A DNA stretch of 64,000 nt from Marthasterias glacialis (lineage: Eukaryota > Echinodermata > Asteroidea > Forcipulatida > Asteriidae), in the NCBI GenBank assembly GCA_911728455.2, contig OU452222.1:21586559-21650558 (forward strand). Reading direction: 5' to 3'. The stretch's first letter is position 1; each line of letters opens with the position of its first letter. Shown piece after piece: positions 50,613 to 63,444 of this stretch. The notes beneath the pieces were generated by a model. The model saw only the letters and a program-made list of their open reading frames with translations, did no database searches and had not been told where the DNA came from. The position numbers and the translations under genes are program-made.

Positions 50613-52540
50613 AGTGAATAAGAGCACAATTTTCTAAATATTTGACAGCATTTCAGACGGAAATAATGCCCGGGATGATTGGAAGCACTGGTTCAATTCC
50701 ACCCAGTAAAATGTTTCCGTCTGAAGGCTTGTCATCATTATGTTTGAATTCATAGATGTCTTCCATGGCAATTGTGTTGAGCAACTTAACGTATGCATAA
50801 ATGACCAAATATGAAATATTACATGCCATTTTATTTGAAGAAAGTAAACAACCTTTTTTTCACAGAACTTTTCCCAGTCAAAGCCATTTATTTTCTCCCA
50901 CCGAAAAAAGATGTAAGATTGGAGTCAACCAAGTCTTTATTGAGAAAACCTTGGGCGTGTTTTTGTACATTTCAAACTTCAATATCCAAATTTCCTGGCG
51001 AAGTGTACTGAAATTAGTACACAGTTTAATCAAAATTTTGACACAGAATTATAGTAGGATACTTTGCCTGAGAATGATTGTAAAATTAGCAACATTGCAC
51101 AAAGCAAGCTTTCACACACAAAAATTGTTTATTTTTCTAATAATTACTTGGCCATTAAACCTGTATACATTTCATTTTTGAATTATTGCCTACTTAAATC
51201 ACACAGGAAACATGCCATGGATTAGGCCTATTCTTTTTGTGACTGACAATTTAAAAACTCGAATTTATGAGAGAAAAAATAACGTTTTCAAAATGTTCAA
51301 TGTTTACTCAAGGGTTTAGAGTGAAGCACCACATAAAATTTACACATACATCAGCCTAGGCTCACACACAAAATAAGTAGAAATGTGTTTTTCATTTAAG
51401 ACATTGAACAAAATGAGATTAAATATCTGTCTGCCCTTTCTCCCATAAAGCATGGATACTTGAAAGAAAAAAATATATATGATTATGATGAAATACCGGG
51501 AGCACATCTTTTGGCTTCTGGCTAAACCATTAAGTATTTTCCCCCAAATGCTGCACCTTGCAATAACCGGGTAATAAATACACAAATGCATGCTGCAAAG
51601 ACCTAATTCAATTAATGATAAAAAATTGCCCATACGTGTGTGTTATCATCAAGTCTTTTTGGGCCAAACTTGGGAGCAATTATGGGAATGAGTATAGCGT
51701 TAAGTGCATTGGAAACAGTAAATCATTCCACCCAGGCTACTAATTAACCAGGCATAGTCACTGGAGGTCTCTGTTTTTTTCTTTGTGTATTTGCTATATC
51801 GTTTTTCTGTGGTAATTTCTGGTTTCATTACTCATAAAATATGGGGTCTTTTCCTTTTAATATATAATTTCACGATGTTGTTTCAGTGAACTTAAAACAT
51901 AATCTTTATGGATGATAAAACAACACATAAAAATCACACTTTATGATAAAACTAAGAGTCAATATACGTGGAAGAGTCAATGTGTTACAGATATCTTCAT
52001 ACTTAAAATGTATTCACGAAATTTTAACTTTTCCATCTGCAATTGTACTATGGGCAAGAACCAATGGTTAATTAGTGGTTGTTCCACTGAAGTTGAAGTG
52101 TAAACTACTCTAGTCATGTCATGCCAATGCGACCATGAGAAAATGACGAAATCAATGTAATCATTTTTCTGATAACTGGTCCCCTCTGCACTGTGCCATA
52201 AAAACGGTTATTAGTGACCAGCGATGAGACCAACCTCGTTAGGCTGGTCACGAGTAGTCGACTGGACTAGTCCAGCCATCGATGACTAGCGTGAGTTCTA
52301 TCAGAGTTAGTCAAACTATGGATAACTATGGTCCTCGACTGGACTTGCTCCATATTGTGAGGCGTTTGATTGGCCAAACAAATTGTGTTTTTTTCTTTTT
52401 CTTTTTCATCATAAACGTTGTCGTCAAATTTTATTACAAGAACGCAGTAAAAGCCCTCTTTTATCCTAACATCAAGATTTCCGTTTATGGTGAAGTAGAG
52501 AGTTTCAAATCTTAAATTACTCAACCCTGAAACCTCAATC
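50613..52540. other. Gene-free interval
   Basis: No supported gene. Around 52215-52285 GACCAGCGATGAGACC, GGCTGGTC and ACTGGACTAGTCCAG form local dyads and may be a MITE remnant. Confidence 0.45.
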
Positions 52541-52612
52541 TAATAATAATAATAATAATAACATATTTTTGAATAGCGCTTTATGTCACAAAATTGACCT
52601 CAGGACGCTTAA
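52541..52612 (-). repeat. Non-LTR retrotransposon 3' tail (L2/CR1-like) with (ATT)n
   Basis: Read on the minus strand: AAGCGTCCTGAGGTCAATTT, then TAAAGCGCTATTCAAAAATA, then an ATT microsatellite tail. This order resembles the 3' ends of L2/CR1-type LINEs and the SINEs that share them. No coding part of such an element was found next to it. Confidence 0.55.
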
Positions 52613-52902
52613 CAAAGAAAGTAAAAACCATGAAAAAGACGAATTACACCAAGAAGCATAAAAATACACAAAGATAAACCGTAAAACTAATACACAGAAT
52701 AGTTACTTAAAAAGTAATAGTTGATAAAAATAGAAAAACATCAAGCATGAAAATTAACAAAAAAGAAAACATAAAGAAAAGGAGATAAAAAAACAGCACA
52801 GCTGGTACTCTGGTACAAGAAAAGCCCTAAAAAACATGTAAAAATCGGTGGCATGATACAAAAATAGAAACAATTCCACAGTTGTAGATGTAATATGGCA
52901 TT

Positions 52903-53172
52903 CAGGTTGGCTTAGTGGTTTTTTCCCTGCCTCTCACCTCTGCGGACCCCGGTTGGAATCTCACCTCAGACCGGAGCCTAGCATGGGGATTGGGTTTTCA
53001 GTCCCTACCTGATTGCATGGGTTTATCCCTAACTGGGGTGTCCCTCCTACTACTGAGACTGAACACTTCTTGTTTGTCTTATCTACACAGGTATCTTCAG
53101 TCCTACAGGTTACAGCGTGAGGTACTTAAGTGGGTTCCTTGGTTTCATGACCAGAAAGATATAATAATAATG
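52903..53172 (+). mobile_element. tRNA-derived SINE, probably near full length
   Basis: The head has an A-box-like TGGCTTAGTGG at about 52908 and a B-box-like GGTTGGAATC at 52951-52960, spaced as in tRNA-derived promoters. A GC-richer body of about 190 bp follows, ending in an ATAATAATAATG tail near 53161-53172. The frame that crosses it is not a gene. Flanking direct repeats were not resolved. Confidence 0.6.
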
Positions 53173-56100
53173 TCTTTTGAGAATTTTGTTATAAATGCAT
53201 TGTTAAATGGCAACCCTCGTGGGAGGAAGTTCTTATGAGAACTGATGTAATTCAAGAATGTTTGTGCTAAACCACACCACAAACTAATTATTAAGACTAC
53301 AAATGGTATATTGTTCTAATCATGGTTTTTTATGTTTGCTTGTATGGTATCCCAGCATACTGAGGAACAAAAAGTACGAGTTGTTGACTGTGAAGCTTCA
53401 CTAGTAAAGTTAAACCAACATGCCCCCAATGTGTACTCCCCAGGGGCATGTAAAATTATGCCAATTACCCTATGCTTTCTGCAGTGTGTGGCACACACCT
53501 CATTTACACTTGATCCAGCAAGGGCGATGAAAGAAATGGGGAGGGGGAGCTTTAGCCCTCCTGCTCAGAACCCGCGCCTCACCCCTCAAGCCCCCCCCCC
53601 ATCCCCACCCCAAGCCCCCCAAATGAGATCGGAGAAAATAAACTATGAATATCGATTAGTACTGTATAGAATCCCATGGCAAGAAATAATACTTTTATTC
53701 AGATGAGTCTTTGAACTTTACAAGCCAATCATAACAAATGGAAGGAAACGCGGGCGTGATCGGATTCTCCAGTATTGCCTGTTTTTGTGATCGCCGCGGT
53801 TACGCAGTCCATGCTTATGAAGGCAACATGTTCTAAGCCAGACACCATCAGCTATTGGCCAACTAATATACATAATAATTAATTGGTAAAGTGTGAAGCC
53901 CGCCCAAATTATTTCCTTGCCCCCTCATGGCCTCATCTTCCCCCCTAAAAAAATAATAATAATACAAATAAAAAAAAATAATGTCTAGTTATGCAGGGTC
54001 ACCAGTATAATCGCCATCTTCTGCAATGTGGATTGGTAGAATGTGACAATTTCGATGAACATTCGGGGTTTGGGCACAGAATTAAGAATCGTCACACTTT
54101 GCTCCGAGGGTTTTAATCAGAATCAAAAGGTTTACAGTTCATCAAGTCAACAGGTCTGGATGTTGAGGTTGAACTGATCTTCAGAACGGAGTAAACGTAA
54201 ATACTAGCTGTAGGATTCTGATGGAGTGAAATTGGCTCACAGTATCCTAATTGCTGTATCTTTTTAGAAAATTGTGCTCCCAACTAATCATATTAAAATT
54301 GCCAGGCCAAGTCCTTGAAGTTAGCATTGTTATGTCAAAAAACATACCCAATACATGTAACCTTTGAACATAGTTTTCTAAAAAAAAACATACATCTAAA
54401 CAAATCCAACATTTGAGTGCTCTAAGAAAAGAGAGTCAGTGAAACATAGAATAGGTTCCAATTTCCTCTATGAACTTGTATGGATTTTTCTCTATGAAAT
54501 TCAATTTGATGTAAAGGCAGGCAGTCAAATCTAGATAAAGCTAAATTAACGTCAGTTGAAGGTCATTTCAATTCACTATTTACCATTAGACATTTTTGCT
54601 TCACTGATGCTAATGTAGTGTAAGATTATTGATCAATGTCTTCTAAATGGAAAGACTGTGACGGTTAGAACATAGCATTATGACTGGTATGCACTACAAT
54701 TCCAGAAGAGATGTCGGTTTTGTGCGTAATTAACAGCCCCAAAAAATAAATAAACAAACAAACAAGTTAATAAATAAATAGAAAATAAAAAACAACAATT
54801 TAAATAAATAAATAATTAAATAAATAAGAACAGACAAATTTTGCCAAGACAAAAAAAATGTTACTAGCCAAAATGCAGTTAAGCTTATATTATTGCAACT
54901 GGTGGTTTGCTGTTATATGCTGAGCAAAGTTTTAAGCACTATAATTTGCTAAGCACAGTAATATCATGTCTTGCAGAAGTGCTTTACCAGCCAATCTAAG
55001 TACTATGTAATGTATATTACTCGTGACTGGTAATCTGCTGATGTTTTACACAAAAACAAATTGTTAAGCATCATTTCCTGCTTAACAGTTTTTTTAAATA
55101 AGTTTACATTACATCATTTGATTATTTTTTTTAAAATTCTCTTTGTTTAAAAAAAGATGCCTTAAAGACGTCCACTCGTTAACGCACGACAAACAAATTC
55201 GTGCCACGAAAGATCACCTTTGACCGGCGCACGCGTTGTACGTAAACTAGTGCATGATCGTTTTGTGCTACAGAAACAGTTGTCAGGTAATGGTGACGAG
55301 CGGGCGTCTTTAAAATTAATTTTATTTTCAAAACTTCTTTCAACCCTGTTACAGTGGACTGGCACGATTATGGGTAATTGAAAACAGCGCAGTTACACAG
55401 TGTGGATTATTTCGCCAATTCTCAACCACTTTAATTCATATTCAAATAATGTCAGGGGGAATAGTGGGAAAAATTCATAGATACACCCTCTTTTCAGTTG
55501 TAGACGCCTATCCCTCACCTTATAAATATACCAAGTGGCTACCGTAGTACCATTTTCACAGTGAAAATTATTTTGTGGAATAATGATTTTTCCTTCCTGT
55601 GTGGTATAGATGTGACAGGCCTGGTAAGTAGCATTAAATGAATAATATATATGCATGGACATAGTAGTTGTATTTCTAACTCTAATTGCAACGCACCCAG
55701 GGGAGTCAGCTACTAGGAGTCTTTTACTCACTTAATGAATAGAAAGAAATATATCTTAAGATCGGCCTGCGCCAACGATTATAAATGCATGGGTTGCCTG
55801 GCTCTTAAGTGCCTTTCCTCAGTAATCTTCAGAGTTTAATTGAAGACCACAGTGGCAGAGATAATGGGAATTTGTCTTTGTGGCACACGACCAGACCATA
55901 AAGAAAAAAGGAGCTTTTTCTTTATTATAAGAAACACATGACCTTGAGAGAGAATCCGGACTAGAGCTATCTGGTACTTTCATTAATTGAAATCTAAAAA
56001 TCAACCGTCCACAACACTTTCTTCTCCAACCCACAGGTATATATATTTGATGCATGCACTTTATTAAATCTTAATGCATTCACGTATCTTGTACTTCTTT

Positions 56101-56949
56101 TGATGGTGGTTTGATGTAAGACTTTATAATAGTGTCTTAACCAAAAGGACAGCGAGACTAAAGCTTACTCAGAATAGGTTTTTACCTCGTTCACAATCAC
56201 TTGATGAACATGGACAACGGCATTTAAGAATATACGAGGTATTGTGTGTAGTTTCCGTCCACTGTAATAAATGCTTCTATGTCGTATTAGTAGGGATAAT
56301 GTGGACTGTGAACAAATAAACTGATTCAATTTCGGCTCGTTTTGTTTAATTGTTTTTCAAGGTTTTTAAATGGGCAAGGATTTTGTGTCTATTGTCTGTT
56401 GTAGAGGTTAAGATGTTAAGATCTAAAGTGAGATATATGTACATAACCAGTCCAGTATCTTGTCTGCTTATTTCCTGAAGTGTGTGTGTGTGTGGTTTTT
56501 TTTGGTGATATTTGTTTGTTTGTTTGTTTTTTGTTTTTTGTTTGTTTGTTGTTGTTGTTTTTTTTTTTTTTGGGGGGGGGTGTTTTTTGTGTCCTTTTTC
56601 ATCTATAAAAAGGCATCATGAAAATTTGATTCATTTTTCAGTGTCTACTTTCAGTTCTAACAAACCCTAATTATAACTTCTGTTAACATTATGACTGACA
56701 TATGAAATTGATAAGTAATAGCAAAATCCAATCTAGTGGCATGACTACCTTAAAAATGTTTCAAGTAAACAGAAACAACTCAATAAAAAATAAAACAGGA
56801 AATAGGAATATCTCTAAGATTTTTCCTGTGAAACATTGGAATCCATAGTGAGGCTAGTTTGGAGAGGATTAAAACATCATGATAATGAAAAATTATAATG
56901 ATAACAGGGTTTAAATGGGTGCTTTTTGACAAAGTAAACAAAGCGCGTT
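53173..56949. other. Gene-free interval with simple repeats
   Basis: No gene was recognised. It includes an AAAT/AAAC microsatellite at about 54745-54830, a family K-like stretch of AAGCA/TGCTTA words at 54890-55095, and TTTG/TTG repeats that pass into T14 and G9 at 56510-56580. Confidence 0.5.
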
Positions 56950-57175
56950 ATACTATATTACAACCCCTGTTTATCGGCCTTTTGCATTCCTGAAGCCATC
57001 TCAACTCCTTTGGAGTATTAAAGCACCATCAGCCAAATGGCTAAACAATCTCTGCCCTCGCAGGTACCCATTTACTCCTTGATAATTAGATGCAAGTATA
57101 GTGTCTTGCCTAAGGACACAGTTGCCATGACCGGGATTCGAACCCGCACTCCATTGACTCAGCCACCACTCAACA
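56950..57175 (-). repeat. tRNA-derived SINE fragment, minus strand
   Basis: On the minus strand GTGGCTGAGTCAATGGAGTG is followed by a good B box, GGGTTCGAATCCCGG (57132-57146), then a body containing GTGTCCTTAGGCAAGACAC. The head lacks a foldable cloverleaf, so it is a SINE relic and not a tRNA. Confidence 0.6.
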
Positions 57176-58568
57176 AATACACGCTACAAAACATACAGTA
57201 TAAACAAAATTCAGGATGCGTGATCCCATTATCAAACAATGTGAAAAGCCTTCGATTTTTGTATATAATTTGCCCAGGGAGATTTGAGGTTATAAATTAG
57301 TGTGCTCTAAATAATGGTTGAAACACTGTTTTTGTAGATTGGTATCAACATAGAAATAGAGATGCGATGAAGCACAAGGTTAGGGCCTGCTAAAGTAACC
57401 CTAAAATGTTTTGATTGTAAATAATCTACCGTGTATCATGAAGACTCCCATGCAATATGTTGTACAAAATGTAAAACTTATGGAATAGGTTCTTTTTATT
57501 ATTCATTCTGCGTTTCTCCTTTAAAATACATTTTTTCAATAAATAAGATTGACAGATCTCTGAAACCCATTCCTCGTTCTCCCTCCTCCAGAGTAAATTC
57601 CCTCTTGTATACTCACATTTATCTCAAAACACTTCATCGGATCACACTATCCCGTCATGCCCAGGGAAAGAATCTTCTCAAGATTTATTTTTCTGTAATC
57701 TGTTTGCATTTATTTACTTTATTCAGACATTTATTTTTATTCAATTGTTAATCAGGTCAAATTTCATAGCACTACTTCATACCTCGAGTGAGTTCTATTT
57801 TTATTTATTTATTTTGTTTTGTTCTTTTTTTAACCCTAACCCTCCTTTCAGAGAAATATAAAAGGACTGATGGTTTTGGAGTAGAAGCAAAGTCAATTTA
57901 AAGCAATCACTGCCACTGCTAAAGTGTGTATTTTAGTCTAAGCAAGTCTTACTTGAACTGCATTATGCATTCAGTTGATCAGTAACTTCATCACACGTAA
58001 CATATTCATGTACTTGGGAGTTGGTCACGCATGAGAGCCATTGCCCAATATTGCCGTCCCGCTCCATTAGCAGGCTAAACTTCTCCAACATTTGGAAACT
58101 GCGGGGAGGCAAACAACCCTGAATTCTATTTATTCAAACAGTGTTAGAATTATTAGTCCTGCCTTATCATCAGTGCCGAGTTGGGAAGGGAGGTTGGGGG
58201 GAGAATTACAGAAGGTAATTGTGAGAACATTAGATGCCGAGTACATTGTCTTCATTGTGGACACAAGTATTTACATCAGACGGGGCTTGTGGTAGTTGAT
58301 TTTTGATTGGAGAAATAGACATGAGCCTGCCCTCTACAGGTGGGTTATATAGGATACTAAATCTTGCTCAAGTCGTATATAAACCCATGCGCAGTTCTTG
58401 TTCTCTGACCTAAATTAAACTTGGTTTGTCCAATGAAAAACCGTATAACCAAACTAAAGATTTAACGGATCTTGGAGTGACTTCCAGGTGTATAACACTA
58501 AACACAATTAGGGGTACCATTTAGCATCTGACATGTTAGCAGTTTTTCGAATGGTGTAATTTTTGTTC
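57176..58568. other. Gene-free interval
   Basis: No gene. The stretch about 57960-58250 is repeat-free and mixed in composition, and may be conserved non-coding DNA; this is inference only. Confidence 0.45.
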
Positions 58569-58857
58569 AAGTACCTGAAACCACCCAAAAGTGTGTCAAC
58601 ATGTGAATGGACACGTATGAAGGCTTAAACTGAAAACAATTTGAGTTGATTCATTGATGTGTAAGAAAAAAGGTTCAATAACTCTTAAATTTCCATCAGA
58701 AATGGACAGAAAAGTTACCTGCCTTTTCAGTCCGTTTTTTGAATGACATTTGAGAGTAATTAAAAATTTAATCGTTCTAATCAATGCAAATTATTTTGAA
58801 TATAAGCCTGCATGTCCATTCACATGTGGAAACTCTTTTGGTTGGTTTTAGGTACTT
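58569..58857. mobile_element. MITE with about 45-bp terminal inverted repeats
   Basis: The left arm from 58569 (AAGTACCTGAAACCACCCAA) is matched in inverse by the right arm ending at 58857 (GGTTGGTTTTAGGTACTT). Both arms carry CATGTGAATGGACA in inverse orientation. The 289-bp element has a unique AT-rich centre and no coding capacity. Confidence 0.88.
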
Positions 58858-60489
58858 AAAAAAAACCACTTGCAACCATTGGAAACACTGCTAATGTGAC
58901 GGTAGAAAAGTATTACCCTTTACTGTGTTTCCTGTCATATATTTTGTTGCTGCTACAACAGAACTTGTGCATGAACCTTAGATTGGTCAACAACACCATT
59001 ATTACAAAGGACAAGTTTAATTCTGTATGGATTTATTTACACTACACCATTTTGAGTACATAACTGTTGACAAGTCCAAAATCTTGTGTTGCTCATCAAC
59101 CACTGGTTTTTAAAACGCTCGCTAATTAGTTTACACCAATGCTTAAAGTGAATGTATATAATTGGTTTTGAGACGGGTCGATTCATTCCAATCCTGTAGT
59201 TTTCAAGAAATACACCCACTTTACCAACCTGGGAAAATTTCATAATTTTTTTTAGTAAAAGCAAGAAACGGTTCATGTGTTTTCCGAGATTTTGTTTAAA
59301 TGTTGGGTTTTTTTCAATGACTACAATCGAAACAAGCAACAGTGATTCTTCAAATATAATTTCCTCCACTTTGACAATATTTCTGATAAAAGTATTTCTC
59401 TGCAGGATTGGTAGTACTGGTTTGAACTTTATAATGAGTGAGCTTTGCAGATTGAAAATGATCATTTTTTTTTTCTTCTTCACTAATCACCAACGCTGTA
59501 CTTTTTTAACATATATGATGGGTTGGATTTTTTTGTGGGGGATCCTGCATCAAAACTTTAAAACAACAAAAGGTTCGACCAGCCAGGAGTCGGTCTCTCC
59601 ACCTGGATAAATGAGGAGTCAATGCCCAGAATGGCTTTTGAGAGCGTTGAACTCTGACAATTATGATGCCAAAACGAATCATTTCAGCTGTATGACAAAC
59701 GGGAAGTTAATTTGACAGTTAAAGTGAAAAAGACATCAGTTAGATAAGGCTTCTGTACTGACCTGAGATTGTATGCCTCTGGAGAACCTTTACTTAACAG
59801 CGAAATATTAAAATAAAACAAGCATTTTTTGACTGTATATAAATTAGTGAACTGAAGTGTCAGTTTGTGGGAATTTGTTGACGATATAGCTTTAAGAGGA
59901 GTGATACACAGCATTGGCATAACTCGATATTTTCATTTGGGGTGGGAGGGGAGACAGGCGAGGGCAAAAAAATAATTGGGGGGGGGGGGTTGAGCTTTAT
60001 ACTTTACCAACTAATTATATGTTAATCATGTACTGAACTATATACATTGACCCTTATGCATTTCGGAGCTGATGGTTGGGGTTAGAATATGGTCTGTTTG
60101 TGAGCATGCACTGCCTGACTTCAGCCCCCACAAACTGGAAGAACTGGAAATGCTGAAAAATCCAATCACGCACACGTTCCCTTCCACTTGTTGAGATTGG
60201 GTTACAAAGTTCACAGACTGAATTGAAGAAAAACATATTATTTTTGCCAGAGCATTTTATATAGTTCTACTCGATATTTATAGTTTGTTTTTCTACCATC
60301 TCATTTGGGGGAGGGGGCTGGAGGGTGGGCAAGGGTTCTGAGCAGGGGCCCTGCCGCCGCCCCCCCCCCCCCCCTCTTTCTGGTAATGCACTTTAACTGG
60401 CAGACTGGTTTATTTTCCTCACAGGCAGGTTGTGTTGTCTTGCTGCATTGCATTTGCAGAGTAAATAGGCCATCTGTATAACAGGGTCA
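58858..60489. other. Gene-free interval
   Basis: No gene was recognised. Homopolymers include G12 at about 59978-59989 and a C run of about 14 ending at 60374. Confidence 0.5.
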
Positions 60490-61025
60490 TGAGTGGCTGG
60501 TTGCGAAGAGTGGCTGGTTGCCAAGTTGGCTGGTTGATTGTCTAGTTATACAGTGTTGTGGCTGGTTAAAAGATAGGCAAACTCGGGTAAAGGTGCCTGG
60601 CATGGAACTGGCTTGTTGCCTTGCTCCCTCATGGGTTGTCTTTCTGGCTAGTGAGTGATGGGTTGCTTGGTAGCTTGACTGGCAATCAATCTGTGTTTAT
60701 GGATGGCTGGTTGGTTGGTTGGTTGATTGGTTGCTTGGTTGGTTGCTTGGTTGTTTGGTTGGTTGGTTGTTTGGTTGGCTGGTTGGTTGTTTGGTTGGCT
60801 GGTTGGTTGATTGGTTGCTTGGTTGGTTGTTTGGCTGGCTGGCTGGTTGGTTGGTTGTTTGGTTGGTTGGCTGTTTGGTTGGTTGGTTGGTTGGTTGGTT
60901 GGTTGGTAGGTGTGTCGTTTGGTTTGCTTGCTTGCTTGGTTTACCTGGCTGCCAAGCTATTTGTCGGACTAAATACATGATTGGTTCGAAATGGTTGGTT
61001 AGTTGGTTGGTTGTTAGCTAGCTGG
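60490..61025. repeat. Degenerate TTGG/TTGC tetranucleotide tract
   Basis: The core at 60702-60908 is nearly pure (GGTT)n with TTGC, TTGA and TGTT variants. Looser TGGCTGG and TTGGTTGG units extend to both sides. The 4-base period keeps several frames open on both strands, giving Trp-Leu-Val-Gly repeats on plus and Asn-Gln-Pro-Thr on minus. These are artefacts and not genes. Confidence 0.95.
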
Positions 61026-62392
61026 CTAACAGACGTGTTGAAAGGCTACCAGACTGAGTAGCTACCTGATTGATCAGCTGGTCCATTGGAGACAATGAGA
61101 TCATCGATTGATTTATTTCTTCATACACTCTTGAAAGTCTCTGTGCATAAAGATCGCATAAGCGGTGGCTTTTTAATTTTCAATACACAAGAATCATGCA
61201 CCCACTGAGTCTAATTATTTACTTCAATTAACTTTTTGTTATTCATTAGAACTCCCAAATGCCGTTTCTAATTATCTCACTACCTTGAAGAAAGGTCAGC
61301 TTGTAGAAAAAATTCAGTGCGCTGACGTTTCTCTCCAGCAATAGACGTCACTTCCATTAGTTCATCACAGAAAATTAAATTCATTTCCATATAATTAGAA
61401 TGCGTGCACATCTTTTCTGTCCATTTCTTGATTAAAAAACACTGTAATTAACATACGCTGGAAAATGAAAGGCGAGGGAATATATGAAGGGGTCTCAAGC
61501 ATAATGACAAGAATGAACAAAGAGAAATGAAACTATTGTTATCCTAATCTAATTAGGAGTTAATTTAATTCTTAATTTTACTTCTGAAACGAAGACTAAC
61601 ATGTGTGGATACTGAACTAAAGGATGGTTCTTTGTCTATAGAACAAAGATGTGAATTCTGAAATAAACTTCAAATTACGCATTCAGCCTTTCTTGTGTGC
61701 GCATGTTTAAAGGTAATTATGACTACCGTCCTTTCTACAATTTATTTTTGAGGAAAAAAGTACAGGCATACTCTTAAACTAAATGTCATTTATTTCTCTA
61801 TATTAAAAATCAATGGCAAAATTGGAATTCTTTAATTAAATGAAATTTATTTTTATATATTAATAATCAATGCAAAATTGGGATTTCTGAAGAAAGTTTA
61901 TCAATTAAGCAGTAATATTAGAAGGTATGGCATAAATTATCTTGCTTTTCATCTCACATTTTGGGGAAAACCTAAAATCTAACAGTTTTTCAGACATGAG
62001 GTTTCTCAGGATTTTTTCCTAATTTCAGGATTTTCTCAAAACCACCTTGAGCCTTCAATTTTTTCTTGAAGAAGTAAAGCAATCACCAAAGGGAGAAAGA
62101 AACAATCCACTTTGTGTCCAAACCTGTAGTTTTGTTCTTCTGGTGATGCACAGAGTCTGTAAACCTCCTGAATTGTAACATCTGAGAGGTTCCATGTCTA
62201 GAATTAGAGGAAAGCCAGGCCAGCAAGCCATTTTCAGGAACGTTTAAATCCATCAAATCGCATCACAGGTTTTTATATTTTTATAAATAATACTCAGAAA
62301 AAGTGCCTTCTGGCATAATTTTTAGTTTCCAATATTCAGTCAGTGGTTTCTTAATGATGACACTTATTGAGGAAATATTGGAGTAACTTATA
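61026..62392. other. Candidate conserved non-coding block and spacer
   Basis: From about 61080 to 61570 the DNA is repeat-free and dense in homeodomain-like TAATTA/CTAATT/TTAATT cores, mixed with varied words and TGACGTTT/GACGTCA-type sites. It differs sharply from the microsatellite on its left. A regulatory role is inference. The 57-bp duplication at 61781 lies in the remainder. Confidence 0.35.
61781..61893. repeat. 57-bp tandem duplication
   Basis: AAATGTCATTTATTTCTCTA at 61781 and AAATGAAATTTATTTTTATA at 61838 start two copies. They share ATATTAA-AATCAATG-CAAAATTGG and then diverge. The moderate divergence implies an old duplication. Confidence 0.85.
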
Positions 62393-62399
62393 TAATAAC

Positions 62400-62449
<50 letters not shown>
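62393..62449. repeat. (AAT)n microsatellite
   Basis: About 18 AAT/ATA triplets, nearly pure after the first few units. It gives a tyrosine-run artefact frame on the minus strand. Confidence 0.97.
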
Positions 62450-62452
<3 letters not shown>

Positions 62453-62828
62453 TACTGGCAACTTAAAATGCACAACAATCCATCATGGCGCAGAACTAAC
62501 ACAAGAAAAACAACGGAAAGAAGACTTTACTTGGTAATCAAAAGGAAACGAATGGGTGGAAAAGACCAAAAGATCTCTTACAAATTAAATAAGTAAGTCA
62601 TATTTAATGTAGAGAATGCGGAAACCTGATGTAAATTTTTAATTAGTTTAATTTATGCAAGTGCATCAGGAATAAAGAATATTATTTTCTTGGTTTATCT
62701 TTACACCGATGTGTAAGATAAAATCAAAATAATGTCTTTATTCTCAATGCAAATTTTTACATCGGTCAAATTGATGCAATACCTGCTGCTAATAATACAG
62801 GATTCAAACTGGCCTTTCGTCACAGGGC

Positions 62829-62920
62829 ACGCTCGGTAGTCTAGCTTGCAGGGATTGTGAGTTCGAATCCCAACCGAGAAGCCTGTAGTTTTTTTCTGCA
62901 GGACTTGGAATACAATGCTT
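62829..62920 (+). repeat. tRNA-derived SINE fragment, copy 1
   Basis: Contains GGGATTGTGAGTTCGAATCC (B box, around 62851-62870), then CCGAGAAGCCTGTAG and CTGCAGGACTTGGAA. The same order occurs about 475 bases downstream at 63305-63400. The A-box end is degenerate. Confidence 0.72.
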
Positions 62921-63304
62921 ATCCCACATCGGTTTTAGGGTAAACCAAAAATCCATTTAGTTAATGTTTTTAATCCTATCCTGTTATTGGTGGGTCTAAA
63001 GTTATATGGGTGGGTTAAAGTTACATGATTATAAAGTGGGTTGTTTTGTCGGTGATTATAATAGTAAGAAATTTAGAGAGCTCTGAATTATGATGATACA
63101 ATTAATGTGATGTAATGTTGTACCATCCATTTTAAAAAGAAGTTTGGACAGTTTGAACCGTCCAAGATTCTTCTTAAAATGAATTTTGTGATGATGGAGA
63201 TACTTGGAACAACAATTCTTCCTTTTTATTTGATATTTTCATACCACCATCCCCTCAAAATTAACGAAGCCCTTGGCAGGCCTTATTGCTTCGTTTTTGA
63301 AAGG

Positions 63305-63400
63305 GCAACTGCTCTAGATTGCGGGGATTGTGAGTTCAAATCCCACCCGAGTAGCCTGTGGGTGTTTTCTGTAGAACTTGGAAATCACTGAGTATACAAG
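63305..63400 (+). repeat. tRNA-derived SINE fragment, copy 2
   Basis: Has GGGGATTGTGAGTTCAAATC, then CCGAGTAGCCTGTGG and CTGTAGAACTTGGAA, matching copy 1 in order and orientation with substitutions. The two could be a local duplication or two independent insertions. Confidence 0.72.
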
Positions 63401-63444
63401 AAAATACATTGAATGCATTTTCTTCTGGATAAAGGGCACCTCAG

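Noticed and set aside
53332-53706. 124-codon plus-strand frame
   Set aside because: Proline-rich end comes from a C-rich tract. No family match or promoter.
60621-61021. Long plus and minus frames with Trp-Leu-Val-Gly or Asn-Gln-Pro-Thr repeats
   Set aside because: They are translations of a TTGG-type tetranucleotide tract and are open on both strands at once.
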